From assembly GCA_043554545.1 (NCBI GenBank), contig CP121337.1:1426001-1490000 (forward strand): DNA of 64,000 bases. Direction: 5' to 3'. This stretch comes from UBA7330 sp043554545 (GTDB lineage: Bacteria; Bacteroidota; Bacteroidia; Cytophagales; Cyclobacteriaceae). Shown piece after piece: positions 27,785-36,771 of the stretch (position 1 is the stretch's first letter; every line of letters begins with the position of its first letter). The position numbers were made by a program, and so were the translations under genes. The notes under the pieces are model-generated. The model ran no database searches, had not been told where the DNA came from, and worked only from the letters and a program-made list of their open reading frames with translations.

Positions 27785-27792
27785 TAGCTTTG
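27785..27792 (+). promoter_or_regulatory. Candidate -7 promoter element upstream of mdh
   Basis: TAGCTTTG fits the Bacteroidota TAnnTTTG -7 consensus and lies about 90 bases upstream of the mdh start in the 133-bp gap after the cNMP-binding gene. No convincing TTTG lies at -33 (only a T-rich tract), so the call is tentative. A 5-bp hairpin (CACCC/GGGTG, 27771-27784) sits directly before it. Confidence 0.35.
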
Positions 27793-27881
27793 AGAAATAA
27801 GCAACGATTTTAGAAACTAACCCAAATCGCAGGGAAAATCGATTTGCCTGAATTATTTTCTTCAAACTAATTATTAAAACT

Positions 27882-28820
27882 ATGAAAGTAACAGTTGTAG
27901 GTGCCGGTGCAGTTGGTGCCACATGTGCTGAAAATATCGCTCGCAAAGAGTTAGCCGAAGAACTGGTTATCGTGGATATCAAAGAGGGACTTGCTGAAGG
28001 CAAGGCCATGGATATGATGCAAACAGCCACATTGAATGGCTTTGACACCAAGATTATCGGGTCTACCAATGACTACTCAGTAACTGCAGATTCGAGTGTT
28101 GTGGTGATCACTTCTGGTTTACCTAGAAAGCCTGGTATGACAAGAGAAGAACTTATTGGCACCAATGCCGGGATTGTCAAGTCTGTTACTGAAAACATTC
28201 TTAAATACAGTCCAAATACTATTATAATCGTAATTAGTAATCCAATGGATACGATGACTTATTTGTCAGCAAAAGCCAGTGGTTTACCAAAAGAGCGAAT
28301 CATAGGGATGGGAGGTATCCTTGATAGTAGTCGTTTTAAATACAGATTGAGTCAGGCGATACCTTGTTCGCCTAATGATCTGCAAGGGGTTGTTATTGGA
28401 GGTCACGGTGATACCACCATGATTCCTTTGATTAATCACGCGACTTACAACAGTACGCCTGTAACTAACTTTTTATCCAAAGAACAACAGGATAGTGTAG
28501 TGCAGGAAACGATGGTTGGTGGAGCAACGCTAACCAAACTTATCGGAACTTCTGCCTGGTATGCGCCTGGAGCTGCTGGAGCATTTTTAGTAGAAAGCAT
28601 CGTAAGAGACCAGAAAAAACTGTTTCCTTGCTGCGTTTACCTGGATGGAGAGTACGGACAAAAAGATATCTGTATCGGAGTTCCTGTTGTGGTAGGCAAG
28701 AATGGGATTGAGAAAATCGTTGAATATAAGTTGAGCGATGAAGAGCAGGAGAAATTCAATAAAAGCGCTGAAGCTGTAAGGAATATGAATAATGTACTTG
28801 GCGAGATGAAACTTGTTTAA
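27882..28820 (+). CDS. mdh: Malate dehydrogenase
   Basis: A 312-residue NAD-dependent malate dehydrogenase of the lactate-dehydrogenase-like type, which interconverts malate and oxaloacetate in the TCA cycle. The Rossmann motif GAGAVGA is at 7-13. The substrate-binding Arg82 and Arg88 (LPRKPGMTRE), Asn120, Arg151 and the proton-relay His175 (GGHGDTTM) are in place. Arg82 in this position favours malate over lactate. It is monocistronic and ends at a terminator. Confidence 0.96.
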   Translation: MKVTVVGAGAVGATCAENIARKELAEELVIVDIKEGLAEGKAMDMMQTATLNGFDTKIIGSTNDYSVTADSSVVVITSGLPRKPGMTREELIGTNAGIVKSVTENILKYSPNTIIIVISNPMDTMTYLSAKASGLPKERIIGMGGILDSSRFKYRLSQAIPCSPNDLQGVVIGGHGDTTMIPLINHATYNSTPVTNFLSKEQQDSVVQETMVGGATLTKLIGTSAWYAPGAAGAFLVESIVRDQKKLFPCCVYLDGEYGQKDICIGVPVVVGKNGIEKIVEYKLSDEEQEKFNKSAEAVRNMNNVLGEMKLV

Positions 28821-28846
28821 GTCTCAATCAAAATATATTATTTTTG

Positions 28847-28873
28847 AGCCCTGAGTAACCGGGGCTTTTTTTA
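28847..28873 (+). terminator. Intrinsic terminator of mdh
   Basis: The stem AGCCC (28847-28851) and GGGCT (28862-28866) is followed by a run of seven T, 27 bases after the mdh stop. Confidence 0.8.
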
Positions 28874-28893
28874 TTCTTAAGAAACCTTTAAAG

Positions 28894-30996
28894 ATGATCG
28901 AAAAGAACACTCACTTAATCTATGAAAGCGATTTAATCAGTCGTGACCTGAGCTGGCTTCAGTTCAATTACCGGGTGTTGGATCAATCTATGAAAGAAGG
29001 CAGGAATCTGTTTGATAAATTAAAATTTCTAGCCATTACAGACTCTAATGCTGATGAGTTTTTCATGATTCGGATTGGTAGTTTGTACAACTACATAGAT
29101 TATAACAAAGAAAGAATTGATAATTCCGGCTTACGACTCATTCCATTTAAGGAGAAGCTTTTTGAGAATTACAAAGCTTTTTCTGCGCTTCAAAATAAGC
29201 ATTACGTAGAGCATCTGATCCCGGAATTCAGTAAGCACAATTTTAGTATTCTCGGATATGCCCGTTTACATAAGAAGGAAAAAGAGCGGGTAACCAATTA
29301 TTTCGGCAAGATTGTATTCCCTACGCTTACACCCATGGTGTATGATTCTTATCATACTTTCCCAATCTTAATGAACAACATCCTGATTTTCGGTGTTGTA
29401 ACTAAGACGCAGGAGAAAAAGGAAAAGAAGAAGATGTCTTTTATCCAGATTCCTCAAAATCTGCCCAGATTTTTCGAGATGGACCGAAAAGACAAAAAGA
29501 TTTTTGTTCCTATCGAAGAAGTCGTGAGAGAACATATCGACGAGATTTTTAAAAATGTAGAAATTGTATCCTCTACCTTGTTCCGGGTGACACGAAATGG
29601 GGATTTCACACTAGAAGATACAGAAGACATCGAAGCCAATCTCCTGGAGGAGATGAAAAAGAAGCTCAAGACCAGAAAGACAGGAAGGGTTGTAAGGCTG
29701 GAAGTAGAATCTACCTATGATAAGTGGTTAATTAAGCAGCTCAAATCAAAATACGAGATAGGGGATGATAACCTGATCATCATAGATGAAAATGCTTTGA
29801 TGGATTATACAGGTCTTTGGCAGATCGTCAGGCATGAAGCTTTTAATGAGTATAAACCTCCCTCACCTAAGCAGGTTCCACCCATCAGTATGGCTGAATA
29901 CGAAGGTCAGGACATGTTTAAAATACTTAAAGATCGGGACATCCTCTTACATCATCCCTACAACAGTTTCGAACCATTGATTGACCTGCTGGAACAGGCG
30001 GCTGAAGATGCTCAGGTTCTTTCTATAAAATTGACCATTTACCGGCTAGCCAAGGACTCCAGGGTAGTTAATGCTTTGTTGACTGCCGTAGAAAATGGGA
30101 AGCATGTCTCAGTCCTCTTCGAGGTCAAGGCCCGCTTCGATGAAGAAAACAACATGAGGCAGGCACAACGGTTACAAAAAGCAGGATGCTTTGTCATTTA
30201 TGGAGTTGGAACCTTGAAAACCCATACCAAGCTATTGTTGATCGTCAGACGGGAAAAAGACCGGGTAAAGCGCTTTGTACACATGGCTTCTGGTAACTAC
30301 AATGAAGATACCGCCAGGCTTTATACCGATATGGGACTCATGAGCACGGACGAAAGCTATGCCAATGATGTTCAGGAGTTTTTCAATGTAATTACCGGTC
30401 ACTCTGTGCCAGATAGCTATGAATACCTTATCACGGCTCCTCGAGATATGCGTAACAGGCTTATTGAATTGATAAAGCAAGAAGAAGACAATGCCAAAAA
30501 AGGTTTGAAAGCGGGTATTGTCATGAAAATGAATTCATTGCAGGATACAGAGACCATAAACGCACTATACTCAGCTTCAAGCGCCGGAGTGGAGATTAAA
30601 CTGATCGTAAGGGGAATCTGCTGTCTGAGACCTGGCAGGGTAGGGTTAAGTGAAAATATCAAGGTGAAGTCGATAGTAGGAGAATACCTGGAGCACTCCC
30701 GGATTTTTTACTTCCATAATAATGGTGATTCCAGGATATACTCTGGTAGTGCAGATATCATGGTCAGAAGTTTTGATCGCAGATTAGAATCCGTATTTAA
30801 CATCAAAGATCCATTATTGAAACAGCAAGCCATCAATATTTTGTGCTTCAACCTGAAGGATAACGTCAATTCCTATGAGATGAAAGAAGATGGGACCTTT
30901 GTGGAACTACATCCGAACGGGGAACCTCCATTTAATATTCACAAAGAGTTCTATAGAGTAAAGCGAGAGACCGTTCTGGCTGCCAAATTGTTGTGA
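28894..30996 (+). CDS. ppk1: Polyphosphate kinase 1 (second copy)
   Basis: A 700-residue PPK1. It has the N-domain motif SRDLSWLQFNYRVL (16-29), SNADEFFMIR, and two PLD-like catalytic domains with His444 (THTK) and His601 (EHSR) as the two catalytic histidines. The HMASGNYNEDTARLYTD stretch is conserved. It is the more canonical of the two copies: the copy at 7375-9393 is 28 residues shorter and differs strongly in the head domain. Its stop overlaps the GTG of the next gene (GTGA), so a cupin protein is co-translated. Confidence 0.95.
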   Translation: MIEKNTHLIYESDLISRDLSWLQFNYRVLDQSMKEGRNLFDKLKFLAITDSNADEFFMIRIGSLYNYIDYNKERIDNSGLRLIPFKEKLFENYKAFSALQNKHYVEHLIPEFSKHNFSILGYARLHKKEKERVTNYFGKIVFPTLTPMVYDSYHTFPILMNNILIFGVVTKTQEKKEKKKMSFIQIPQNLPRFFEMDRKDKKIFVPIEEVVREHIDEIFKNVEIVSSTLFRVTRNGDFTLEDTEDIEANLLEEMKKKLKTRKTGRVVRLEVESTYDKWLIKQLKSKYEIGDDNLIIIDENALMDYTGLWQIVRHEAFNEYKPPSPKQVPPISMAEYEGQDMFKILKDRDILLHHPYNSFEPLIDLLEQAAEDAQVLSIKLTIYRLAKDSRVVNALLTAVENGKHVSVLFEVKARFDEENNMRQAQRLQKAGCFVIYGVGTLKTHTKLLLIVRREKDRVKRFVHMASGNYNEDTARLYTDMGLMSTDESYANDVQEFFNVITGHSVPDSYEYLITAPRDMRNRLIELIKQEEDNAKKGLKAGIVMKMNSLQDTETINALYSASSAGVEIKLIVRGICCLRPGRVGLSENIKVKSIVGEYLEHSRIFYFHNNGDSRIYSGSADIMVRSFDRRLESVFNIKDPLLKQQAINILCFNLKDNVNSYEMKEDGTFVELHPNGEPPFNIHKEFYRVKRETVLAAKLL

Positions 30997-31475
30997 AAAG
31001 TGCGGCCTATTGGATTGAACGGTTAAATCTTGAGCCTCATCCGGAGGGGGGCTACTTTAAAGAGGTATATCGAAGTGAAGCACAGGTAGATCACCCAACC
31101 CATGGGAAAGAGCGCAACTTGACCACTAGCATTTATTTCTTATTGGAAGGAAAGGATCTTTCGCATTTTCATGAACTCGAATCGGACGAACTGTGGTATT
31201 TTCATGATGGAGCAGGGGCCTTGATTCACAGGTTTGAACAAGGTAGATATGTAGCACAAAAGCTTAGTCCTGAGGAAGATGGCGCTCTGCAGGTAATAAT
31301 TCCAGCAGGAAGTCAGTTTGCTGCAGAAGTGATCAATAAGGAAGATTATGTGCTAATGGGTTGTGTGGTCAGTCCTGGTTTTGATTTTGAAGACTTCAGG
31401 ATGCTAAGTAAAGAGGAGATGTTGAGGAAGTATCCAGAGTATAAAGATCTGATTGAAAAATTTTGTCTGGAATAG
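30993..31475 (+). CDS. Cupin family protein (DUF985)
   Basis: A 160-residue protein with the DUF985/Cupin_5 pattern: LEPHPEGGYFKEVYRS at the N-terminus, then the first cupin motif in TTSIYFLLEG, SHFHELESDELWYFHDG, and the second with PAGSQFAAEV and GCVVSPGFDFEDF. The His/Glu residues of the HFHELESDE segment may bind a metal. The activity is unknown; some relatives are called epimerase-like from fold. The GTG start overlaps the ppk1 stop by four bases, and no ATG fits better. Confidence 0.88.
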   Translation: MKSAAYWIERLNLEPHPEGGYFKEVYRSEAQVDHPTHGKERNLTTSIYFLLEGKDLSHFHELESDELWYFHDGAGALIHRFEQGRYVAQKLSPEEDGALQVIIPAGSQFAAEVINKEDYVLMGCVVSPGFDFEDFRMLSKEEMLRKYPEYKDLIEKFCLE

Positions 31476-31885
31476 TTTTAAACCAATGTTGGGTTAATTT
31501 ATGCTACAAAGACGCAGAGGATTTCAAAACGTATGCAATAAAAAAAAACAAGTGACCTTAGAAAGCTTTTACTTCCTAAATCGAAAAGGGAGTAGGGATC
31601 AAAAGCTAATTTACATGTTTCCAATTTCAGATGAATCGGGGTCATTATTTGAAGAAAACTTAAAGATTATTTGATCCAGTCATCAATATTTCAAATTAGA
31701 CGTCGGATGGCTAAATGGTTGATAATTTACTATTGGATCATACAGGGTCAAAATCGATAAATTTTATCAAATAGTCTTTTGGACTATTACCCACATCCGG
31801 TATTTTTACGAAGATGGGTTGGATTTTATTCTTTAAGTTCGACAGTCAGTTCAGTTTTCGATTCACAAAAACACAATAAATAACC
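31476..31885 (+). promoter_or_regulatory. 410-bp intergenic region with two adjacent palindromes
   Basis: The gap precedes the catabolic operon. Two perfect palindromes stand side by side: GATAAA-T-TTTATC (31756-31768) and AATAGTC-TTTTG-GACTATT (31770-31788), about 100 bases before the first start codon. They could be an operator or a leader hairpin. A 57-codon ATG frame at 31501-31674 is Lys/Arg-rich at its start and matches nothing I know; I do not count it as a gene. Confidence 0.4.
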
Positions 31886-33025
31886 ATGAGTCAAAGAAGA
31901 ATTAAACTTGGATTAATTGGTGGGGGTTTTAACTCATTCATCGGTGTGGTACATAGAATAGCCTCTTACATGTTTGAAGATTACAACCTGGTCGGGGGTG
32001 TATTTGATGCCAATTACGAAGAAGGGAAAAGGTTCGCAGAACATCTGGAGCTTGACATCAGCAGGTCATACCCAGACATTGATACTTTCATCGCTAAAGA
32101 GTTGGCCCTTCCTGCTGACCAGCGTATTGAAGCTGTATCCGTACTCACACCTAATTTTCTTCATTATGGAATGGCTAAAAAGCTTGTTGAAGCTGGTTTT
32201 CATGTGATCTGTGAAAAACCTATGACCATTACCGCTGCAGAAGCCATTGATTTAGAAAAGCTGGTGGAGAAGCATAAAGTAGTATTCTGTCTGACCCATA
32301 CTTATACAGGATACCCGATGGCCAGACAGATGAAGCAAATGATTGCGGATGGAGCCATTGGAAAGGTACAAAAAGTAGATGCCCAATATTATCAGGGCTG
32401 GATCAATCCAATTATTCACGACAAATCACAAAGAAGTTCTGTGTGGAGACTGGATCCTGCCAAGTCAGGACAAAGCTCATGCTTTGGGGATATTGGGGTA
32501 CATGCCTTCAACATGATTGAATACACCACCGGAATTGAAGTGGAGAGTGTTCTGGCTGATTTGGACACTATGTATGATGACAATCCATTGGATGTGGATG
32601 GCACTGCACTGATTAGACTGAAGAATGGAGTCAAAGGTCTGGTAAGGGCCAGCCAAATTGCCACAGGTGAGGAAAACAACATTACCATTGCGGTATACGG
32701 AGATAAAGGAGGATTGAAGTGGGTTCAGGAAGACCCTACATATCTAACTTATTTTCAGGAAGGTAAACCTGTGCAAATATTAAAGCCAGGTCACCCTTAC
32801 AATACAGAATTTGCTGCAGAGAGCACAAAAATTGCGCCTGGTCACCCTGAGGGATTATTTGATGCCATGGGTAACATCTATAAAGGAACTGCTTTAGCTA
32901 TCCGCAAGAAACCTTATAAAAATGGAGCATTCCCAACGGTCCATGATGGGGTAAGAGGCATGAAGTTTATTGAGGGGGTATTGGAGTCCAGCAGAAAAGG
33001 ACAAGTTTGGGTAAATATTTTGTAA
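31886..33025 (+). CDS. Gfo/Idh/MocA family oxidoreductase
   Basis: A 379-residue NAD(P)-dependent sugar or polyol dehydrogenase. The N-terminal Rossmann domain has GLIGGGFNSFIG (about 9-20), the family's EKP motif (ICEKPMT) and VLTPN. The C-terminal alpha/beta domain begins near residue 150 and includes SCFGDIGVHAFNMIEY, where the conserved Asp and His for substrate oxidation lie (GDIGVH). The substrate is not evident. It is the first gene of an apparent five-gene operon with two TIM-barrel isomerases, a large dehydrogenase and a receptor; the next gene starts 27 bp downstream. Confidence 0.92.
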   Translation: MSQRRIKLGLIGGGFNSFIGVVHRIASYMFEDYNLVGGVFDANYEEGKRFAEHLELDISRSYPDIDTFIAKELALPADQRIEAVSVLTPNFLHYGMAKKLVEAGFHVICEKPMTITAAEAIDLEKLVEKHKVVFCLTHTYTGYPMARQMKQMIADGAIGKVQKVDAQYYQGWINPIIHDKSQRSSVWRLDPAKSGQSSCFGDIGVHAFNMIEYTTGIEVESVLADLDTMYDDNPLDVDGTALIRLKNGVKGLVRASQIATGEENNITIAVYGDKGGLKWVQEDPTYLTYFQEGKPVQILKPGHPYNTEFAAESTKIAPGHPEGLFDAMGNIYKGTALAIRKKPYKNGAFPTVHDGVRGMKFIEGVLESSRKGQVWVNIL

Positions 33026-33052
33026 TAACGAATTAATTCAAAAAACATAACC

Positions 33053-34108
33053 ATGAAGACAATTAAAGGACCAGCGATCTTTCTCGCACAATTTGCTGAT
33101 GATGTAGCCCCTTTCAATGACCTGAAAAGTATTTGTAAATGGGCCAAAGAAATCGGCTATGCAGGCGTTCAGATACCAGCATGGGATGGCAGACTGGTAG
33201 ACATTGAAAAAGCTGCAGCAAGTAAAGACTATGCGCAGGAGATCAAAGGTATCGTGAACGAGGCTGGCCTTGAGTTGACGGAGTTTGCAACTCACCTGCA
33301 AGGACAATTAGTGGCGGCTCATCCTGCCTATGATATTATGTTTGACGCTTTTGCTCCTGATAGCAAGAAAGGCAATCCGGCAGCAAGAGCAGAATGGGCA
33401 GCTGGACAGGTAAAAGCGGCTGCTACTGCCAGTGCTCACTTGGGAATTAATGTAATGGCTAGCTTCTCAGGTGCATTGCTATGGCATACCATGTACCCAT
33501 GGCCACAACGCCCTGCGGGATTAGTAGAAGCTGGATTTAAAGAGTTGGCTAAGAAATGGATGCCTATACTGGATCATTGTAAAGATCAAGGCGTTGACGT
33601 ATGCTATGAGCTTCACCCCGGAGAAGATTTGCATGATGGCATTACCTATGAGATGTTTTTGGAAGCAACAGGAAATCATGCTGCCGTTAACATCCTTTAT
33701 GACCCAAGTCACTACGTACTTCAACAATTAGATTATTTACAGTTCATTGATTTCTATCACGAAAAAATCAGAATGTTCCATGTCAAGGATGCTGAGTTTA
33801 ACCCAACAGGAAAATCCGGTGTATATGGTGGTTTTCAGGGTTGGATAGACCGACCGGGCAGATTCCGTTCACTAGGTGACGGTCAGGTTGATTTTGCTGG
33901 TATCTTTAGCAAACTGAGTCAGTATGGCTATGATGGATGGGCAGTACTGGAGTGGGAGTGCTGTATCAAATCACCTCAGCAAGGAGCTGAAGAAGGCTCC
34001 GGATTTATTGCTGATCATATTATTCAGGTGACAGAAAAAGCATTTGATGACTTTGCGGGTGCCAAGCCAGATGACGCCACGAATCGCAAAATACTGGGTA
34101 TTGATTAA
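33053..34108 (+). CDS. TIM-barrel sugar phosphate isomerase/epimerase-like protein
   Basis: A 351-residue xylose-isomerase-like TIM barrel (AP endonuclease family 2 fold). The likely metal ligands include Glu in CYELHPGEDLHDG, Asp in YDPSHYVLQQLD, His in FHVKDAEF and Glu near the C-terminus in AVLEWEC. No signal peptide is visible, so it is cytoplasmic. Relatives act as sugar isomerases, epimerases or lyases on keto-sugars. The neighbouring Gfo/Idh/MocA oxidoreductase is a common partner, consistent with an oxidation-isomerisation or elimination route. Confidence 0.9.
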   Translation: MKTIKGPAIFLAQFADDVAPFNDLKSICKWAKEIGYAGVQIPAWDGRLVDIEKAAASKDYAQEIKGIVNEAGLELTEFATHLQGQLVAAHPAYDIMFDAFAPDSKKGNPAARAEWAAGQVKAAATASAHLGINVMASFSGALLWHTMYPWPQRPAGLVEAGFKELAKKWMPILDHCKDQGVDVCYELHPGEDLHDGITYEMFLEATGNHAAVNILYDPSHYVLQQLDYLQFIDFYHEKIRMFHVKDAEFNPTGKSGVYGGFQGWIDRPGRFRSLGDGQVDFAGIFSKLSQYGYDGWAVLEWECCIKSPQQGAEEGSGFIADHIIQVTEKAFDDFAGAKPDDATNRKILGID

Positions 34109-34140
34109 TCGTCTTTTAATTATTTGAGAGGAAAGTTATT

Positions 34141-36771
34141 GTGCAGAAGATTTTAATGCTGACTGCTTTGGCAGGGATTATTGCTTGTAGTCCCTCCCAA
34201 AAGCCTGATCTGATTTCGGAAATGGAAGTTCCGGAAGAGAATCGATTTTCAAAGGAAGTGTTTCTAACAAATTTGGATGAGCCCACTGAGTTAGATGTAT
34301 TACCTGATGGTAGAATCCTGTTCATTCAAAGGAAAGGGGAGGTGATTTTATTTGATCCTGAATCCGGAGACAAATCTCAATTGGATAAAATACCCGTTCA
34401 TACCAAATTTGAAGATGGCTTGATGGGACTTGCGCTAGATCCTGATTTTGAAAATAATCGCTGGTTATATCTGTATTATTCTCCAGTCGGGGAAGAGGCT
34501 AAACAAAACCTTTCCCGGTTTAGGTTTACTGAATCAGGGTTGAGAGATGAAATTTTAATGCTTGAGGTAAAGACTCAAAGAGATGAGTGTTGCCACACAG
34601 GTGGATCAATTCAATTTGGTGGCGATGGTTTGCTTTATTTATCGACAGGAGATGATACCAACCCATTTGCTTCAGAAGGTTTCGGTCCAATTGATGAAAG
34701 GCCAGGCCGAGCCCCTTGGGATGCACAGGGTTCTTCGGGAAATACCAATGATCTTAGAGGAAAAATTCTGCGCATAAAGCCATTGGCAAATGGGACATAT
34801 GCAATTCCGGAAGGTAATTTGTTTGAGGATGAAGATCCATTGACAAGAGCTGAGATATTTGTGATGGGTTGTAGAAACCCTTACCGTATCGGGGTTGACC
34901 AGAAGAAAGGATGGCTTTATTGGGGAGATGTGGGTCCTGATGCACGTGAAAATGTGGAATCAAGAGGGACCAGGGGATATGATGAGTTTAATTTGGCTAA
35001 GACTGCTGGATATTACGGGTGGCCTTATTTTGTCGGAGCTAACAAAACTTACAGGGATCATAACTTTGCAACCGGAATATCGGGTCCTGACTTTGATCCC
35101 GAAAGTCCGGTAAATGATTCCCCAAATAATACAGGAATAAAACAATTACCCCCCTCCAGACCAGCATTGATTTATTATCCATATGCTTCTTTTGATGAAT
35201 TCCCCATGCTAGGGAACGGCTCGAGAAATGCCATGTCTGGCCCCGTGTATTATCAAAGCGAATATGTTGGTGATGCGAGGTTTCCCAAATTCTTCAACGG
35301 CAGGGCCATGTACTACGACTGGATGCGTGGTCATTTATTCTTTCTGGATATGTCAGCTGAAGGTAAAATTGAAGATTGGTACAGGCTTATGCCAAACACC
35401 ACTTTTCATAACCCCATTGATTTTGAATATGGAGATGATGGACGATTGTATTTTCTGGAATATGGAAGTGGATGGTTTTCACAAAATGAGGATGCAACGC
35501 TCTCAAGGATCAATTATATCAGAGGCAACAGACCACCTGTCTTGGAAGTTGAAACAACCGCATTGGAAGGTAAAGAACCTTTGGAAGTAACTTTTGATGC
35601 CAGTGCTTCCTATGATTATGATGATGACAACCTGTATTTTAGCTGGGAAGTGGATGATCAGAAATTCTCTGGCAATACACTTACCTACACATTTGAGAAA
35701 CAGGGAATATATTATCCTGAGTTGCTCATCAAAGATCCAAAGGGACATATAGTAAGAAAGCAATTTACCGTAACAGTTGGGAATACGGCTCCTGAAGTGA
35801 ATATCAACATCAGGGGAAACCAGACATTTTTCTGGAATAATCGAGTGGTGAACTATCAGGTAGAAGTAGTTGATACGGAAGATGGTAGCCTGAAGAATGG
35901 GATTTCTCCAGAAGAAGTTGCGTTTACCATTAATCACTTTCAATCTTTTGATAAAGCTGAGGTACTGGGACATCAATCGCCAATCACATCAGGCAAAAAA
36001 TTGATGAATTCTCTGGATTGTAAGGGCTGTCATCAGATTGATGGCACCTCGATTGGACCCAGCTATGTAAGTGTTACTGAGAAGTATCCAAATACGGTTA
36101 AAAATCAGCAGTATTTAATCAGCAAAATCATTAATGGAGGTGGTGGTGTATGGGGAGAAAATGCAATGGCTGCACATCCTGACTTATCAAAGGAGGATGC
36201 CAGTAAGCTAGTTAATTACATTCTCTCACTTAAAGAAGGTTCTTCCATTCCATTAATAGGAAATTTCATTTGCAACAAGGATGGAGGAAGTTTTAATTTT
36301 TCTGCGACTTATCAGGATCAGGGAAATGGCCACATAAGCTCAATTGTACGTCAAAATGATTTTTGGTTGAGGTCAACAAGAATCGAAGCAGTATCCTTTG
36401 ATTCTACAAATAATGTCAAACTTAGACGTGATAATGAATCTGATTATATCGACAATATTTTTGATGGAAGTTTTGTGGGATTTAAGGATATCGACCTGAC
36501 TGATATCGCTGGAGTCACTATCAATTTTAGAAGAATTGGTGTGGGAAAAGTATCTGTTAGGTTAAATAATCAGAAAGGCAAACAAATAGGAATGCATGTT
36601 ATCCCATCCGAAGAATCATTCCCAAATGAAAAACTCTTCATCGGCATTGATCCCATCAATGAAAAGAGCGATATTTATTTTGTATTTGAAAATACTGATT
36701 CTGATCAACAATTATTTAGCATACGAAATTTTGAATTTGTACCTGACTTAACTCAAGATGAAATACAATAG
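34141..36771 (+). CDS. Glucose/sorbosone dehydrogenase-PKD-cytochrome c-CBM lipoprotein
   Basis: An 876-residue lipoprotein, started by GTG (34141), with lipobox IIAC (Cys16). About residues 35-460 form a PQQ-dependent-type glucose/sorbosone dehydrogenase propeller (GLMGLALDPDF, CCHTGGSIQFGGDGLLYLS, LRGKILRI, GCRNPYRIGVD). A PKD domain follows (about 475-560, VTFDASASYDYD). A cytochrome c domain has the haem motif C627KGC-H631 and a later GENAMAAHP. The C-terminal 170 or so residues are CBM6-like. It probably oxidises a sugar at the cell surface and passes electrons to its own haem. The end overlaps the next gene by 14 bases. Lys-Cys-rich CKGCH is intact, so the haem site should be functional. 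Confidence 0.87.
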   Translation: MQKILMLTALAGIIACSPSQKPDLISEMEVPEENRFSKEVFLTNLDEPTELDVLPDGRILFIQRKGEVILFDPESGDKSQLDKIPVHTKFEDGLMGLALDPDFENNRWLYLYYSPVGEEAKQNLSRFRFTESGLRDEILMLEVKTQRDECCHTGGSIQFGGDGLLYLSTGDDTNPFASEGFGPIDERPGRAPWDAQGSSGNTNDLRGKILRIKPLANGTYAIPEGNLFEDEDPLTRAEIFVMGCRNPYRIGVDQKKGWLYWGDVGPDARENVESRGTRGYDEFNLAKTAGYYGWPYFVGANKTYRDHNFATGISGPDFDPESPVNDSPNNTGIKQLPPSRPALIYYPYASFDEFPMLGNGSRNAMSGPVYYQSEYVGDARFPKFFNGRAMYYDWMRGHLFFLDMSAEGKIEDWYRLMPNTTFHNPIDFEYGDDGRLYFLEYGSGWFSQNEDATLSRINYIRGNRPPVLEVETTALEGKEPLEVTFDASASYDYDDDNLYFSWEVDDQKFSGNTLTYTFEKQGIYYPELLIKDPKGHIVRKQFTVTVGNTAPEVNINIRGNQTFFWNNRVVNYQVEVVDTEDGSLKNGISPEEVAFTINHFQSFDKAEVLGHQSPITSGKKLMNSLDCKGCHQIDGTSIGPSYVSVTEKYPNTVKNQQYLISKIINGGGGVWGENAMAAHPDLSKEDASKLVNYILSLKEGSSIPLIGNFICNKDGGSFNFSATYQDQGNGHISSIVRQNDFWLRSTRIEAVSFDSTNNVKLRRDNESDYIDNIFDGSFVGFKDIDLTDIAGVTINFRRIGVGKVSVRLNNQKGKQIGMHVIPSEESFPNEKLFIGIDPINEKSDIYFVFENTDSDQQLFSIRNFEFVPDLTQDEIQ

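Noticed and set aside
31501..31674. 57-codon ATG frame in the gap before the sugar operon
   Set aside because: Short, no known family, an A-run inside it and no coupling to a neighbour; not enough to call a gene.
35503..35976. 157-codon open frame on the minus strand within the dehydrogenase-cytochrome gene
   Set aside because: Antisense to the PKD and linker part of a clear gene; the translation looks random.
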